Under the pieces are notes generated by a model. That model saw only the letters and a program-made list of their open reading frames with translations, made no database searches and was not told the origin of the DNA. Shown here one piece after another: positions 12,650 to 19,720 of a DNA stretch of 24,579 bases. Position 1 is the first letter of the stretch; every line of letters starts with the position of its first letter. Position numbers and translations under genes: made by a program. Location of the stretch: contig CAZDRB010000005.1 of NCBI GenBank assembly GCA_964507925.1, positions 1-24,579 of the forward strand. The letters are read 5' to 3'. Source of the stretch: CAZDRB01 sp964507925. Its GTDB lineage: Bacteria > Patescibacteriota > Microgenomatia > UBA1400 > UBA12108.

Positions 12650-13561
12650 ATGGGTGAACAAGAACCACTGCGGCTGCTACTTGCATCTGGAGCAGAACAT
12701 AAACATCGTAGGCTTTTGGCGTCTTTGGAAAGTTTGGGACTTGGAAGAGAATTTGTTTTGAGAAGTGTAAATTTGGGAGAGAGGGCTCCAGATGAGCTGA
12801 ATGACATGAAGGAGGCTCAGATTGTCTACGCAGCTAAAGCTAGACATACATTTGGATTACTAAAAGATAATTTGAAAAGAGGGGAGTACGGAATAACAAG
12901 TGATGTGCATCCCAAAGTGGGCCGGCCAAAGCAAACACTTGACCAGGCACTGGTAAAAAATCTGAACTTAGTCGCAGTTGCCCCTCATGACAGGCAAGAG
13001 CAGATGGCAGAATATATTGAGAGCATCTTTGGGAGGTATGGAAATGATGAGATGCTTATGCGAATAGGCGTCGGGATAGTTGCTTGGACGTGCCCTCAAG
13101 GGCTAATAGGCATGGTTGCTTCAAAGGCATATTTGTATTTCCCGCATAATCCTTTGCCAGACCAAAGGGCAGCTCATGACTACTTGGATTATTGTCGAGA
13201 ACACAAAGATGATAAAGGTGTGTATGACAACCAAGAACTCGAACGAAGTGCTAACTCGCCTGCGGCGATATTGCAGGAGAGTCTCTTGCCGTGGGTGCTC
13301 GAAAATGGGGGTAGAGCTGTTGCAAATGTTCGAACTGAGGATCCAGGGAATGAGATTCTCCAGCTAGTGAATGGTTTTGCTGATGAGGCAACGAAGGAGT
13401 TATTTTTGATGATTAGTGGTCATCGAGGGCGGACAGGGCATAATTCTAGAGAGTGGAGAGAAGAGAAACTAACACTTTTGCCAAAATGGAGACAGAGTTT
13501 GATTTTTGATCGGGAGGAGAACCGAGTAGTAGTAAACAATCAGGTGAGAATTACCGAATAA
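12650..13561 (+). CDS. unknown protein with possible Maf-like nucleotide pyrophosphatase N-terminus
   Basis: 303 aa from ATG 12650. The N-terminal 100 or so residues recall Maf/YceF pyrophosphatases: LRLLLASGAEHKHRRLLASLESLGLG (Maf: 'LILASaSprRreLL..lG'), AAKARHTFG ('A..KA.A'), then ITSDVHPKVGRPKQTLDQAL ('gaDtvV..g.ilgKP.d..eA'). The basic Ser-Pro-Arg signature is replaced by Gly-Ala-Glu-His-Lys-His, so this is a remote match. The C-terminal half (about residues 165-303) is not recognised and is not part of a normal Maf, which is about 190 residues. Upstream GTG 12578 would overlap the kinase gene. Converges with glyA: the two stop regions overlap by 11 bp. The location in a nucleotide block supports a pool-cleaning role. 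Confidence 0.5.
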   Translation: MGEQEPLRLLLASGAEHKHRRLLASLESLGLGREFVLRSVNLGERAPDELNDMKEAQIVYAAKARHTFGLLKDNLKRGEYGITSDVHPKVGRPKQTLDQALVKNLNLVAVAPHDRQEQMAEYIESIFGRYGNDEMLMRIGVGIVAWTCPQGLIGMVASKAYLYFPHNPLPDQRAAHDYLDYCREHKDDKGVYDNQELERSANSPAAILQESLLPWVLENGGRAVANVRTEDPGNEILQLVNGFADEATKELFLMISGHRGRTGHNSREWREEKLTLLPKWRQSLIFDREENRVVVNNQVRITE

Positions 13562-14777
13562 GTTCGGATGTTATTTTTTTTGCGATCTTGACCATATCTG
13601 CTTCTGTCATACCTCGGGAGGTAAGAGCTGGGGTGCCGAGCCTCAAGCCCGATGGGTTCCAGGGCTTGCCAGTCTCGCCGGGGACGGTGTTTTTGTTCGT
13701 GATAATTCCGATTTTTTCGAGACGCAAAGCGGCCTCGGATCCAGTTATGCCAATGTTTCGTAGATCTAGGAGAACGAGGTGCTTGTCGGTCCCTCCGGTC
13801 ACGACGTCGAAGCCTGATTTGAGTAGCTCTGAGGCGAGCACCTTCGCATTTTTGACGACCTGACTTGTGTAGAGTTTGAACTCGGGTTGCATGGCCTCGT
13901 GGAGCGCGACTCCGATGCCCGCAATTGAGTGATTTTGCGGCCCTCCTTGGAGCGAGGGAAAGACGGCAAAGTCGATAGCCTGTCCCACTTCGCCTTCGGC
14001 TACGCTTGGGACGCGCAAATCCTTGCGCGCAAAAATCAGGGCGCCGATTGGACCGCGAAGAGTCTTTCTTGTTGTCATCGTGACGACGTGGGCATGAGGA
14101 AAGGGAGAAGAGTTGACTCCACCCGCAATGAGCCCTGCTTCGTGGGCAACGTCCGCCATATAGAGCGCGTCGATTGAGTCAGCGATTGATCTCATTTTCT
14201 CGTGATCGATTTCTCTGGGATAGGCCGTGCCTCCGCTCGTGAGAATCTTGGGTTTGACTTTTTTGGCAATTCTTCCAATCTCTTCGTAATCAAAAACACG
14301 GGTATTTTTGTCTACATTGTAGAAATAGGTGTCGTAGACTCTGGCGACAAAGCTGATTGGTTTGCCGGTGTCTGGGAGCTTCCAGCCGTGGGAGAGGTGT
14401 CCGCCGTCGTAGAGCGACATGCTGAGTATCTTGTCACCGGGGTTAATGAGACCAGCATATACGGCAAAGTTCGCGATACTACCCGTGACTGCCTGGACGT
14501 TGACGTGCCAGCTTGCTTCATCAAGTCCAAAAACTTGGAGCGCGCGGGACTCAACAAGTGACTCGATCTGATCAACATACTCGTTGCCTTGATAGTAGCG
14601 CTTGTTCGGCTGACCCTCGCTGTACTTGTTCATAAGAACCGAGCCAACGGCTTCGCGGACTGCCTCGGAGACTACGTTTTCGCTTGGAATCATCTGGAGA
14701 GTATCATTTTGGCGCTTAGTCTCTTTTTGAATAAGCGTGTAGATCTCGGGATCTGTTTTCTTGAGAGCGCTGTTCAT
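13551..14777 (-). CDS. glyA: serine hydroxymethyltransferase
   Basis: PLP enzyme converting serine and tetrahydrofolate to glycine and 5,10-methylene-tetrahydrofolate, the methyl donor for thymidylate synthase. 408 aa from ATG 14777 (MNSALKKTDPEIYTLIQKE). Seen: IPSENVVSEAV, NKYSEGQPNKRYYQGNEYVDQIE, YDGGHLSHG, ADVAHEAGLIAGG, TMTTRKTLRGPIGALIF with the PLP Lys, FPSLQGGPQNHSIAG, and GLRLGTPALTSRGM. Two normally invariant sites differ: NVQPHSGSQAN is NVQAVTGSIAN and the His before the PLP Lys is Arg. An upstream in-frame ATG at 14816 would cross the shared promoter and overlap folD, so 14777 is preferred. A TACAAT box ends 6 bases upstream: predicted leaderless, divergent from folD. Confidence 0.94.
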   Translation of the reverse strand: MNSALKKTDPEIYTLIQKETKRQNDTLQMIPSENVVSEAVREAVGSVLMNKYSEGQPNKRYYQGNEYVDQIESLVESRALQVFGLDEASWHVNVQAVTGSIANFAVYAGLINPGDKILSMSLYDGGHLSHGWKLPDTGKPISFVARVYDTYFYNVDKNTRVFDYEEIGRIAKKVKPKILTSGGTAYPREIDHEKMRSIADSIDALYMADVAHEAGLIAGGVNSSPFPHAHVVTMTTRKTLRGPIGALIFARKDLRVPSVAEGEVGQAIDFAVFPSLQGGPQNHSIAGIGVALHEAMQPEFKLYTSQVVKNAKVLASELLKSGFDVVTGGTDKHLVLLDLRNIGITGSEAALRLEKIGIITNKNTVPGETGKPWNPSGLRLGTPALTSRGMTEADMVKIAKKITSELIR

Positions 14778-14779
14778 GG

Positions 14780-14797
14780 GGCTATTGTACAATAGCC
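14780..14797. promoter_or_regulatory. symmetric bidirectional promoter of glyA and folD
   Basis: An 18-bp perfect palindrome, GGCTATTGTACAATAGCC. Each strand carries the -10 box TACAAT (+ at 14788-14793; - at 14789-14784), and the two boxes share the central TA. On both sides the box is followed by exactly six bases and then ATG (14800 for folD, 14777 for glyA). Neither side has a Shine-Dalgarno or a clear -35. Confidence 0.75.
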
Positions 14798-14799
14798 AT

Positions 14800-15627
14800 A
14801 TGATTTTTGATGGCAAAGCCTTGGCAAAAGAGATAGAGCAAGATCTAATTTACAAGGTACGGAACCTGCCTCGCGGCAAGGCGGGCCTTCTAACTAAGCC
14901 AAAAATAGTTAGTATCCTAGTCGGAAATGACCCGGCGAGTGTGTTATATACCAAGCTCAAGGGTGAGGCGGCGGAGAGGGTAGGAATAGAATTTGAAGCA
15001 GTACGTGTCCAGCAAGCTGATCAAATAACTGCGGAGATAAAAAAACGTGCGGATGCAACCGGAATCATGATCCAGCTCCCGATCCAGGGCCTACGAGGTC
15101 AGACCCTGAAGGGTGTCGTCTCGGCCATTCCACTTGAAAAAGATATTGACGGATTGAGGTGGAAAGAGTCAGGGGTGATGCCAGCGACTGTGCGGGCAGT
15201 AATCACTATTCTTGAAAGAATTGCTCTAAACCAGAAGTTCGAGATACGAAACAAGAAGATAGTGGTGTGGGGGGCAAGAGGGGCGGTTGGGGAACCGCTT
15301 GTCTCATTTTTGCGAGAGAGAGGCGCCGAGGTTGTGGAGATCGAGATCGAGACTGAGAATCCTGAGGAGATATCGCAACAGGGCGAGATTGTGATCTCGT
15401 GTGTCGGGAAGCCGGGAGTGGTGAGTACCCAAGCTATTGCCAAGGGTAGTATAGTAGTTGATGTTGGAATTACAAAGTCTGAATCAGGAGTTGCTGGAGA
15501 TATGGGAGAGGGGGTATACGAAAAAGCACGTGTTGCGGTGCCGGTGCCTGGAGGCGTTGGCCCGGTGACTGTTATTTCACTTTTGTTAAATACAGTTGAG
15601 TTAGATGAGAAAGGAACACTTGCTTAG
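14800..15627 (+). CDS. folD: methylenetetrahydrofolate dehydrogenase / methenyltetrahydrofolate cyclohydrolase
   Basis: Bifunctional enzyme that oxidises methylene-THF to methenyl-THF and hydrolyses it to 10-formyl-THF. 275 aa. Seen: ILVGNDPASVLYTKLKGEAAERVGI with the catalytic Lys in the Y-x-KLK segment, GIMIQLPIQG, KDIDGLRW, the nucleotide-binding VVWGARGAVGEP, ISCVGKPGVV, VDVGI, and the signature PVPGGVGPVTVISLL. The PCTPxG loop is degenerate here (MPATVRAVI). A GC-rich hairpin (14865-14885) encodes LPRGKAG in the N-terminal helix region and may be a small insertion. Start ATG 14800 gives the normal MIFDGKALAKEI and lies six bases after TACAAT. Uses the product of the divergent glyA. Confidence 0.94.
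   Translation: MIFDGKALAKEIEQDLIYKVRNLPRGKAGLLTKPKIVSILVGNDPASVLYTKLKGEAAERVGIEFEAVRVQQADQITAEIKKRADATGIMIQLPIQGLRGQTLKGVVSAIPLEKDIDGLRWKESGVMPATVRAVITILERIALNQKFEIRNKKIVVWGARGAVGEPLVSFLRERGAEVVEIEIETENPEEISQQGEIVISCVGKPGVVSTQAIAKGSIVVDVGITKSESGVAGDMGEGVYEKARVAVPVPGGVGPVTVISLLLNTVELDEKGTLA
14865..14885 (+). repeat. GC-rich hairpin within folD
   Basis: Arms CCTGCCT (14865-14871) and AGGCGGG (14879-14885) pair over seven bases with one G-U, loop CGCGGCA. It is encoded as LPRGKAG in the folD product, between the first helix and the first beta strand. Only one copy in the window, so whether it is a mobile palindromic element is unknown. Confidence 0.4.
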
Positions 15628-15844
15628 GTTGTCGCGCTTGCCTCACAAAAAGATTGTGGCGGAGTCTCAGATAGAACTAAAACCAGAGGATGTTGCTCTG
15701 CTTCCAGCCTTTTTTGAAGCCTTAGCTAGCGGGACGCCTTGGGAGGAGGTAGAAGAAATGTTTCCAATGTGGATCGAGCCATACTATGACGTGATGACTG
15801 AAAAAGAGAGAGAAAGAGTAAAGAAGCTTATCAATCAGTACTAG
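15605..15844 (+). CDS. small acidic helical protein (79 aa), unknown function
   Basis: ATG 15605 lies inside the end of folD (23-base overlap). The product has a basic N-terminus (MRKEHLLRLSRLPHKK) and an acidic helical body with several Trp and Pro: ELKPEDVALLPAFFEALASGTPWEEVEEMFPMWIEP, then TEKERERVKKLINQY. No recognised domain or membrane segment. No strong ribosome binding site, so translation is probably coupled to folD. Its last codons carry the -35 of the rpsB promoter. Likely real because it fills the gap without stop codons and has protein-like composition, but function is unknown. Confidence 0.55.
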   Translation: MRKEHLLRLSRLPHKKIVAESQIELKPEDVALLPAFFEALASGTPWEEVEEMFPMWIEPYYDVMTEKERERVKKLINQY

Positions 15845-15856
15845 CCGTGATATAAT
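15828..15856 (+). promoter_or_regulatory. promoter of the rpsB-tsf operon
   Basis: TTATCA at 15828-15833, 17-base spacer, consensus TATAAT at 15851-15856. Predicted start about 15863, leaving a leader of about 70 bases with a hairpin and a Shine-Dalgarno. Unlike most promoters in the window it does not give a leaderless message. Confidence 0.7.
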
Positions 15857-15876
15857 TCTCAAGTTACAAATTTACA

Positions 15877-15911
15877 TCTAGAGACAATCTCCTGAAGTGC
15901 GAGTTTCTAGA
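15877..15911 (+). promoter_or_regulatory. hairpin in the rpsB leader, possible S2 autoregulatory site
   Basis: TCTAGAGAC (15877-15885) pairs with GTTTCTAGA (15903-15911) over nine bases with one G-U, loop of 17 bases containing TCTCCT. It ends ten bases before the ribosome binding site. rpsB leaders bound by S2 are known in other bacteria; equivalence here is inference. Confidence 0.4.
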
Positions 15912-15933
15912 GAAGAAAAAGGGGATAAATAAT

Positions 15934-16665
15934 ATGGCAGACAAAGCGCCAAAAGAGTTTGAAAAGTTACCCAGTTTGCAGGAAATGCTTGAGGCCGGAG
16001 TCCATTTTGGGCACTCGGTAAAACGTCGTAATCCCCGGATGGACGAGTATGTGTATGCAACCAAGAACGGGGTGCAGATTTTTGATCTCGTAAAGACAAG
16101 AGAAGCGCTCGCTAAAGCCTGCAACTATCTTGTTGATACTCTTTCTGCTGGCGGGCAGATAATGCTCGTTGGGACAAAGGGGCAGGCCTCCGAGATTATC
16201 CGCACTGAGGCGGAGCGACTCGGAGTTGCCTTTATGACAACCCACTGGGTTGGAGGACTATTTACTAACTGGGAACAGATTAAGACTCGAGTAGATAAAC
16301 TCATCGAGATGAAGAAGAGTTTTGAGACCGGCGAGTTTAAGAAATACACCAAGAAAGAACAAGTTCTTCTCAAGCGCGAGATGGATAGACTGGAGAGGAT
16401 GTATGGCGGGCTAGTATCGCTCAAGGGACTTCCTAAGGTTGTGTTTATCGTTGATCCAATCCGCGAGGTGACGGCGATGCGAGAGGCGACTCACCGTGAG
16501 ATTCCGGTTGTTGCGATCGTGGACAGTAACGGTGACCCAACTGGAATTGAGCACGTGATCCCGGCAAATGACGACGCAGTTAAATCGGTCGAGCTCTTGG
16601 TCTTGACCGTGACCGCGGCAGTTGAGCAGGGACTAAAACTAGCCAAAGCCAAGGAGAGCAAATAA
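15934..16665 (+). CDS. rpsB: 30S ribosomal protein S2
   Basis: 243 aa small-subunit protein at the head-platform junction, required for S1 binding where S1 is present. Seen: LQEMLEAGVHFGHSVKRRNPRMDEYVY, LVGTKGQASEIIRTEAERLGVAFMTTHWVGGLFTNW, the coiled-coil insert (FKKYTKKEQVLLKREMDRLERMYGG), VFIVDPIREVTAMREATHREIPVVAIVDSNGDPTGIEHVIPANDDA. ATG 15934 has AAAGGGGA about nine bases upstream. Stop overlaps tsf (TAATG), the classic rpsB-tsf pair. Preceded by a strong promoter and a structured leader. Confidence 0.97.
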   Translation: MADKAPKEFEKLPSLQEMLEAGVHFGHSVKRRNPRMDEYVYATKNGVQIFDLVKTREALAKACNYLVDTLSAGGQIMLVGTKGQASEIIRTEAERLGVAFMTTHWVGGLFTNWEQIKTRVDKLIEMKKSFETGEFKKYTKKEQVLLKREMDRLERMYGGLVSLKGLPKVVFIVDPIREVTAMREATHREIPVVAIVDSNGDPTGIEHVIPANDDAVKSVELLVLTVTAAVEQGLKLAKAKESK

Positions 16666-17111
16666 TGAGTGCGACACTAGATCAAATCAAGATTTTACGC
16701 GAGGAAACGGGAGCAGGGATCATGGATGTCCGCAAGGCTCTAACGGAATCTAAGGGCGATATGGAAAAAGCCCGCGAGTGGATCAAGCAAAAAGGCTTGA
16801 CTCGCGCCATGGATAAGCAGGATCGAGAGACCGTAGCTGGGGCTGTATTTAGCTACGTACATTTTAACGGCAAGGTTGGAGCTTTGGTCAAGCTCTCTTG
16901 TGAGACTGATTTTGTCGCTAAGACCGAGGATTTTCAGAACCTGGGACGCGAGATTGCGATGCAGGTCGCCTCAATGAAGCCAGAATCTGTTGAGGAGCTA
17001 CTCAAGCAGGATTATCTGAGGGATACTGCTCATACAATTGACGAGCTTGTAAAAGGTCTTTCTGGCAAAACTGGCGAAAACATCAAGGTAGCAGCAATCT
17101 CGTATTTGTAA
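16665..17111 (+). CDS. tsf: elongation factor Ts, short form
   Basis: Nucleotide exchange factor for EF-Tu. The UBA-like N-terminus (IKILREETGAGIMDVRKALTESKGDMEKAREWIKQKG) and core with LSCETDFVAKTEDFQNLGREIAMQVA are present, the TDFV motif being the one that disturbs Mg2+ binding in EF-Tu. It ends with LSGKTGENIKVAAISYL. At 148 aa it is about half of E. coli EF-Ts (283), lacking the second subdomain, coiled coil and C-terminal module. Similarly short forms occur in Thermus-type and CPR genomes, so this is a natural short version and not a broken gene. Start overlaps the rpsB stop. Confidence 0.95.
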   Translation: MSATLDQIKILREETGAGIMDVRKALTESKGDMEKAREWIKQKGLTRAMDKQDRETVAGAVFSYVHFNGKVGALVKLSCETDFVAKTEDFQNLGREIAMQVASMKPESVEELLKQDYLRDTAHTIDELVKGLSGKTGENIKVAAISYL

Positions 17112-17124
17112 TAAGATCATCCCT

Positions 17125-18201
17125 GTGCTGACAATCCTAATTCTTTCTATTTTGGTGCTCTTGCATGAGCTTGGGCATTTTTTGATTGCAAAGTTGTTTG
17201 GCGTGCATGTTCTTGAGTTTGGAATTGGTTTGCCCCCAAAGGCCTTGAAGTTATTTAAGCAGAAAGAAACGGAATACACGCTTAACTGGCTGCCGATTGG
17301 AGGATTTGTGCGCCTCGCGGGCGAAGATTCGTCACTGAGTATGTGGGACAAGCTAAACCCTGTAACTCACTCTCACATGTATTTTGCTAAACCTGCCTGG
17401 CAAAGAGCGCTCATAGTGGTTGCCGGAGTTGTGGTTAATTTTTTGGTTGGAATAGTTCTTTTTAGCGTGGTGTATACCAAACTTGGGATCCCCCAAACGG
17501 TTGGGACACAAGTAATGGTGACCGAGATCGCAAATAACTCTCCAGCTGAGATAGCTGGAATTGAGCCGGGACAAGTCGTGAGTCAGGTAGGGGAGGTGAA
17601 GCTAGAATCAGCTGATCAGTTTGTCAAGATTATTGGCGAGAGCCGAGGCAAGAGCGTTAATTTGTACCTAGCAAAGCTCGACCAAGCAGGGCAGAAAAGT
17701 GATTCACTGCAAGTGATACCCGTTATTCCGCGCGAAAATCCACCTGAGGGTGAGGGGGCACTAGGAGTTGGAGTAGCTGATGTTCCCATTTTGATTTATG
17801 AGCAAAAACCATGGCACCTTGCGCCATTTTATGCAGGAGTCGAGGGAATGAAGGAAGCTTGGGGGTGGAGCATGGCGATGATAAAAGTGTTTCTCTCTCC
17901 ACGAGAGCTTATGGCAAATCTTGGTGGTCCGGTTGCGGTTGTTAAGGTCGGAGAACAAGTGGTTGCCGAGGGCTGGATCTCGAGCATACGATTTGCCGGG
18001 ATAATTTCTTTGAACCTCGCGATTTTTAATCTTCTTCCGATTCCGGCTTTGGACGGTGGGAGGCTACTCATGATCGGGCTTGAGAAAGTAGTAGGCAGGA
18101 AGCGAGTCATAAAGTATGAGCGCTACCTAAACGGGGTGGGGATGTTCTTTTTGATCGCCCTTCTCATTGGTGTTACGATCAAAGATGTATTTTTTCCGTA
18201 G
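17125..18201 (+). CDS. site-2 protease (M50, RseP-like) with PDZ domain
   Basis: Intramembrane zinc metalloprotease, 358 aa. The first membrane helix contains HELGH (His14, Glu15, His18). Then GIGLPPKALKLFKQKETEYTLNWLPIGGFVRLAGED, a second helix (RALIVVAGVVVNFLVGIVLFSVV), a PDZ domain (about residues 130-190: ANNSPAEIAGIEPGQVVSQVGEVKL), and the third catalytic element NLLPIPALDGGRLLMIG, followed by a last membrane helix. RseP homologues cut anti-sigma factors and leftover signal peptides. GTG 17125 lies 13 bases after tsf and leaves only a short N-terminus before HELGH; no clear Shine-Dalgarno. One PDZ domain instead of two in E. coli RseP. Confidence 0.92.
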   Translation: MLTILILSILVLLHELGHFLIAKLFGVHVLEFGIGLPPKALKLFKQKETEYTLNWLPIGGFVRLAGEDSSLSMWDKLNPVTHSHMYFAKPAWQRALIVVAGVVVNFLVGIVLFSVVYTKLGIPQTVGTQVMVTEIANNSPAEIAGIEPGQVVSQVGEVKLESADQFVKIIGESRGKSVNLYLAKLDQAGQKSDSLQVIPVIPRENPPEGEGALGVGVADVPILIYEQKPWHLAPFYAGVEGMKEAWGWSMAMIKVFLSPRELMANLGGPVAVVKVGEQVVAEGWISSIRFAGIISLNLAIFNLLPIPALDGGRLLMIGLEKVVGRKRVIKYERYLNGVGMFFLIALLIGVTIKDVFFP

Positions 18202-18207
18202 TAAAAT
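18202..18207 (+). promoter_or_regulatory. -10 element (TAAAAT) of the DHH-like gene
   Basis: TAAAAT directly follows the protease stop and ends 6 bases before ATG 18214. No Shine-Dalgarno. Predicted leaderless start; no clear -35. Confidence 0.4.
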
Positions 18208-18213
18208 GAGTTT

Positions 18214-19062
18214 ATGACCAAGCTAATCGTAACCCATATTCATCCTGACCTTGACGCCATCATGTCCTCGTGGCTTCTGGTTCGTTTTGACCAGTCCAGG
18301 TACGGCGACGCCAAGTTTGAGTTTGTCCCGGCACCAACCACGTACCGTGGTTTACCCCCAGATAATGACCCGAACGTAGTTCACCTAGACGTAGGAGGAG
18401 GGAAGTTTGATCACCACAAGCCAGGTGGATTTGCGACTTGTGCCTCAAAACTTGTGTGGGAGGAGCTGGTTGCCGAAGGACTCATCTCACCAACGGATTT
18501 GGCACTAAAGGATATGGTTGAGATGGCTTTCGAGATTGACACGTTCGCCGATTGTTATTGGCCAGACTCGGACAAGGCGCGGATGGCCTTTATGCTCCAC
18601 GAGATAATCCCAGCCCTCCACCGCCTGCAAACACATGACAACGAGGCAGTACTCCGGATGGTGTTTGTGTATCTGGACGGAGTTTACCAGCGCCTCAAGG
18701 ACATTGAGCGCGGGCGCGAGTCGATTATGGAGGGCGAGGAGTTTGAGAGTGCGTGGGGCCGGGGAATACTTGTAAATTCGCCAGCGGACGACGTCTCCAA
18801 GATTGCCCAGAAAATGGGATACGAGATTGTAGTCATAAATGATCCAGAAAAAGGGCATCTGAAAATCAAGACCGCGCCGGGCGTCGAGCTGCCTCTCGAG
18901 AAGATTTATGTTAAAATAGGGGAGCGTGAGGACAAGAGTAGGTGGGTTTACCACAACTCAGGCCACATGTTATTCTCGGGATCAGACAAGGGCGAGCAAA
19001 AAGAGCGCACCAAGCTCACTGCTCGCGAGATCCTCGAGATGATCAAAGAAGGAGGTGTTTAG
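18214..19062 (+). CDS. DHH/MYG1-like metal-dependent phosphoesterase (putative)
   Basis: 282 aa. The N-terminus VTHIHPDLDAIMSSWLL resembles DHH motif I (H-x-D-x-D), and VVHLDVGGGKFDHHKPGG carries the DHH triad of motif III. MAFEIDTFADCYW could supply another metal-binding Asp. The C-terminal part (YEIVVINDPEKGHLKIKTAPG and YHNSGHMLFSGSDKG) recalls the end of MYG1-type proteins. DHH enzymes cleave phosphodiesters in polyphosphate, small nucleotides or single-stranded DNA; which one applies here is unknown. Last codons carry the AAGGAGGTG Shine-Dalgarno of rpsU, so both are probably on one mRNA. Confidence 0.6.
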   Translation: MTKLIVTHIHPDLDAIMSSWLLVRFDQSRYGDAKFEFVPAPTTYRGLPPDNDPNVVHLDVGGGKFDHHKPGGFATCASKLVWEELVAEGLISPTDLALKDMVEMAFEIDTFADCYWPDSDKARMAFMLHEIIPALHRLQTHDNEAVLRMVFVYLDGVYQRLKDIERGRESIMEGEEFESAWGRGILVNSPADDVSKIAQKMGYEIVVINDPEKGHLKIKTAPGVELPLEKIYVKIGEREDKSRWVYHNSGHMLFSGSDKGEQKERTKLTAREILEMIKEGGV

Positions 19063-19067
19063 ATACT

Positions 19068-19283
19068 ATGCCAATTATTGTAAAAGCCAAAAAAGATGAG
19101 TCTCCAGACGGCGTTATTCGCCGCTTTAAAAAGAAGGTCATGAACGAAAACGTAATTGAGGAGGTACGTGGGCGCGAGTTTCACAAGTCTCCTCAGGTTC
19201 TTCGCAAAGAACGAAATAACGAGATTAGACGAAAAAAATACGTGGACCGCATGCAGAGACTAACTGCTGCGAAAAAGAAGTAA
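19068..19283 (+). CDS. rpsU: 30S ribosomal protein S21
   Basis: 71-aa basic protein of the 30S platform near the anti-Shine-Dalgarno region. MPIIVKAKKDESPDGVIRRFKKKVMNENVIEEVRGREF is the conserved part, followed by a basic helix (VLRKERNNEIRRKKYVDRMQRL). ATG 19068 has GGAGGTG at 19051-19057; an upstream in-frame ATG at 18942 falls inside the previous gene and is not used. Stop overlaps yqeY (TAATG), the common rpsU-yqeY neighbourhood. S21 is absent in some bacterial lineages but present here. Confidence 0.95.
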   Translation: MPIIVKAKKDESPDGVIRRFKKKVMNENVIEEVRGREFHKSPQVLRKERNNEIRRKKYVDRMQRLTAAKKK

Positions 19284-19720
19284 TGGGGCTACTCGCAACT
19301 TTGCAGGACGAGATGAAGATCGCGATGAAAGCGAGGGATCAAGCGCGTTTGGACGCGCTCCGGATGATTGTTTCGGCTGTACGGTACGCTGAGGTTGACT
19401 CTCCCAATTTGTCCGACGAGGCCATAATTGCGGTATTGCAAAAAGAAGCCAAAAAGAGACGTGAGGCGATCTTAGCTTACGAAGAAGCGGGACGGACAGA
19501 AGCTCTGGAAAAAGAAAAGTACGAACTTTCTTTGATTGAAGCGTATTTGCCGAAGATGATGAATGAGGACGAGGTGCGGGCAAAAGTCTCGAGTCTATTG
19601 GATCAAACTAAAGGCATGGACTTTGGGATGGTAATGAAGACAGTGATGGCTGAGATGAAGGGACAGGCTGATGGGGGAATGGTGAGTAGGATCGTGAAAG
19701 AACTACATGGTAACAATTAA
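19283..19720 (+). CDS. yqeY: GatB/YqeY domain protein
   Basis: 145 aa, homologous to the C-terminal tRNA-binding domain of the GatB amidotransferase subunit but as a free protein. Seen: LQDEMKIAMKARDQARLDALRMIVSAVRYAEVD, VLQKEAKKRREAILAYEEAGR, EKEKYELSLIEAYLPKMMNEDEV, GMDFGMVMKTVMAEMKGQADGGMVSRIVKEL. Its exact role is unknown; the tRNA link comes from GatB. One-base overlap with rpsU and 14-base overlap with ybeY, so the three are translationally coupled. Confidence 0.92.
   Translation: MGLLATLQDEMKIAMKARDQARLDALRMIVSAVRYAEVDSPNLSDEAIIAVLQKEAKKRREAILAYEEAGRTEALEKEKYELSLIEAYLPKMMNEDEVRAKVSSLLDQTKGMDFGMVMKTVMAEMKGQADGGMVSRIVKELHGNN

Noticed and set aside
12846..13030. Maf assignment treated as certain
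   Set aside because: The SPRR signature is absent and half the protein is unmatched, so it is kept only as a possibility.
14778..14816. Longer GlyA starting at 14816
   Set aside because: The extra 13 codons would cross the shared palindromic promoter and the folD start; MNSALKKTDPEIY from 14777 is the normal N-terminus.
16665..17111. tsf as a broken gene
   Set aside because: The ORF ends with a normal SGKTGENI tail and no remnant follows; short EF-Ts is a known natural form.
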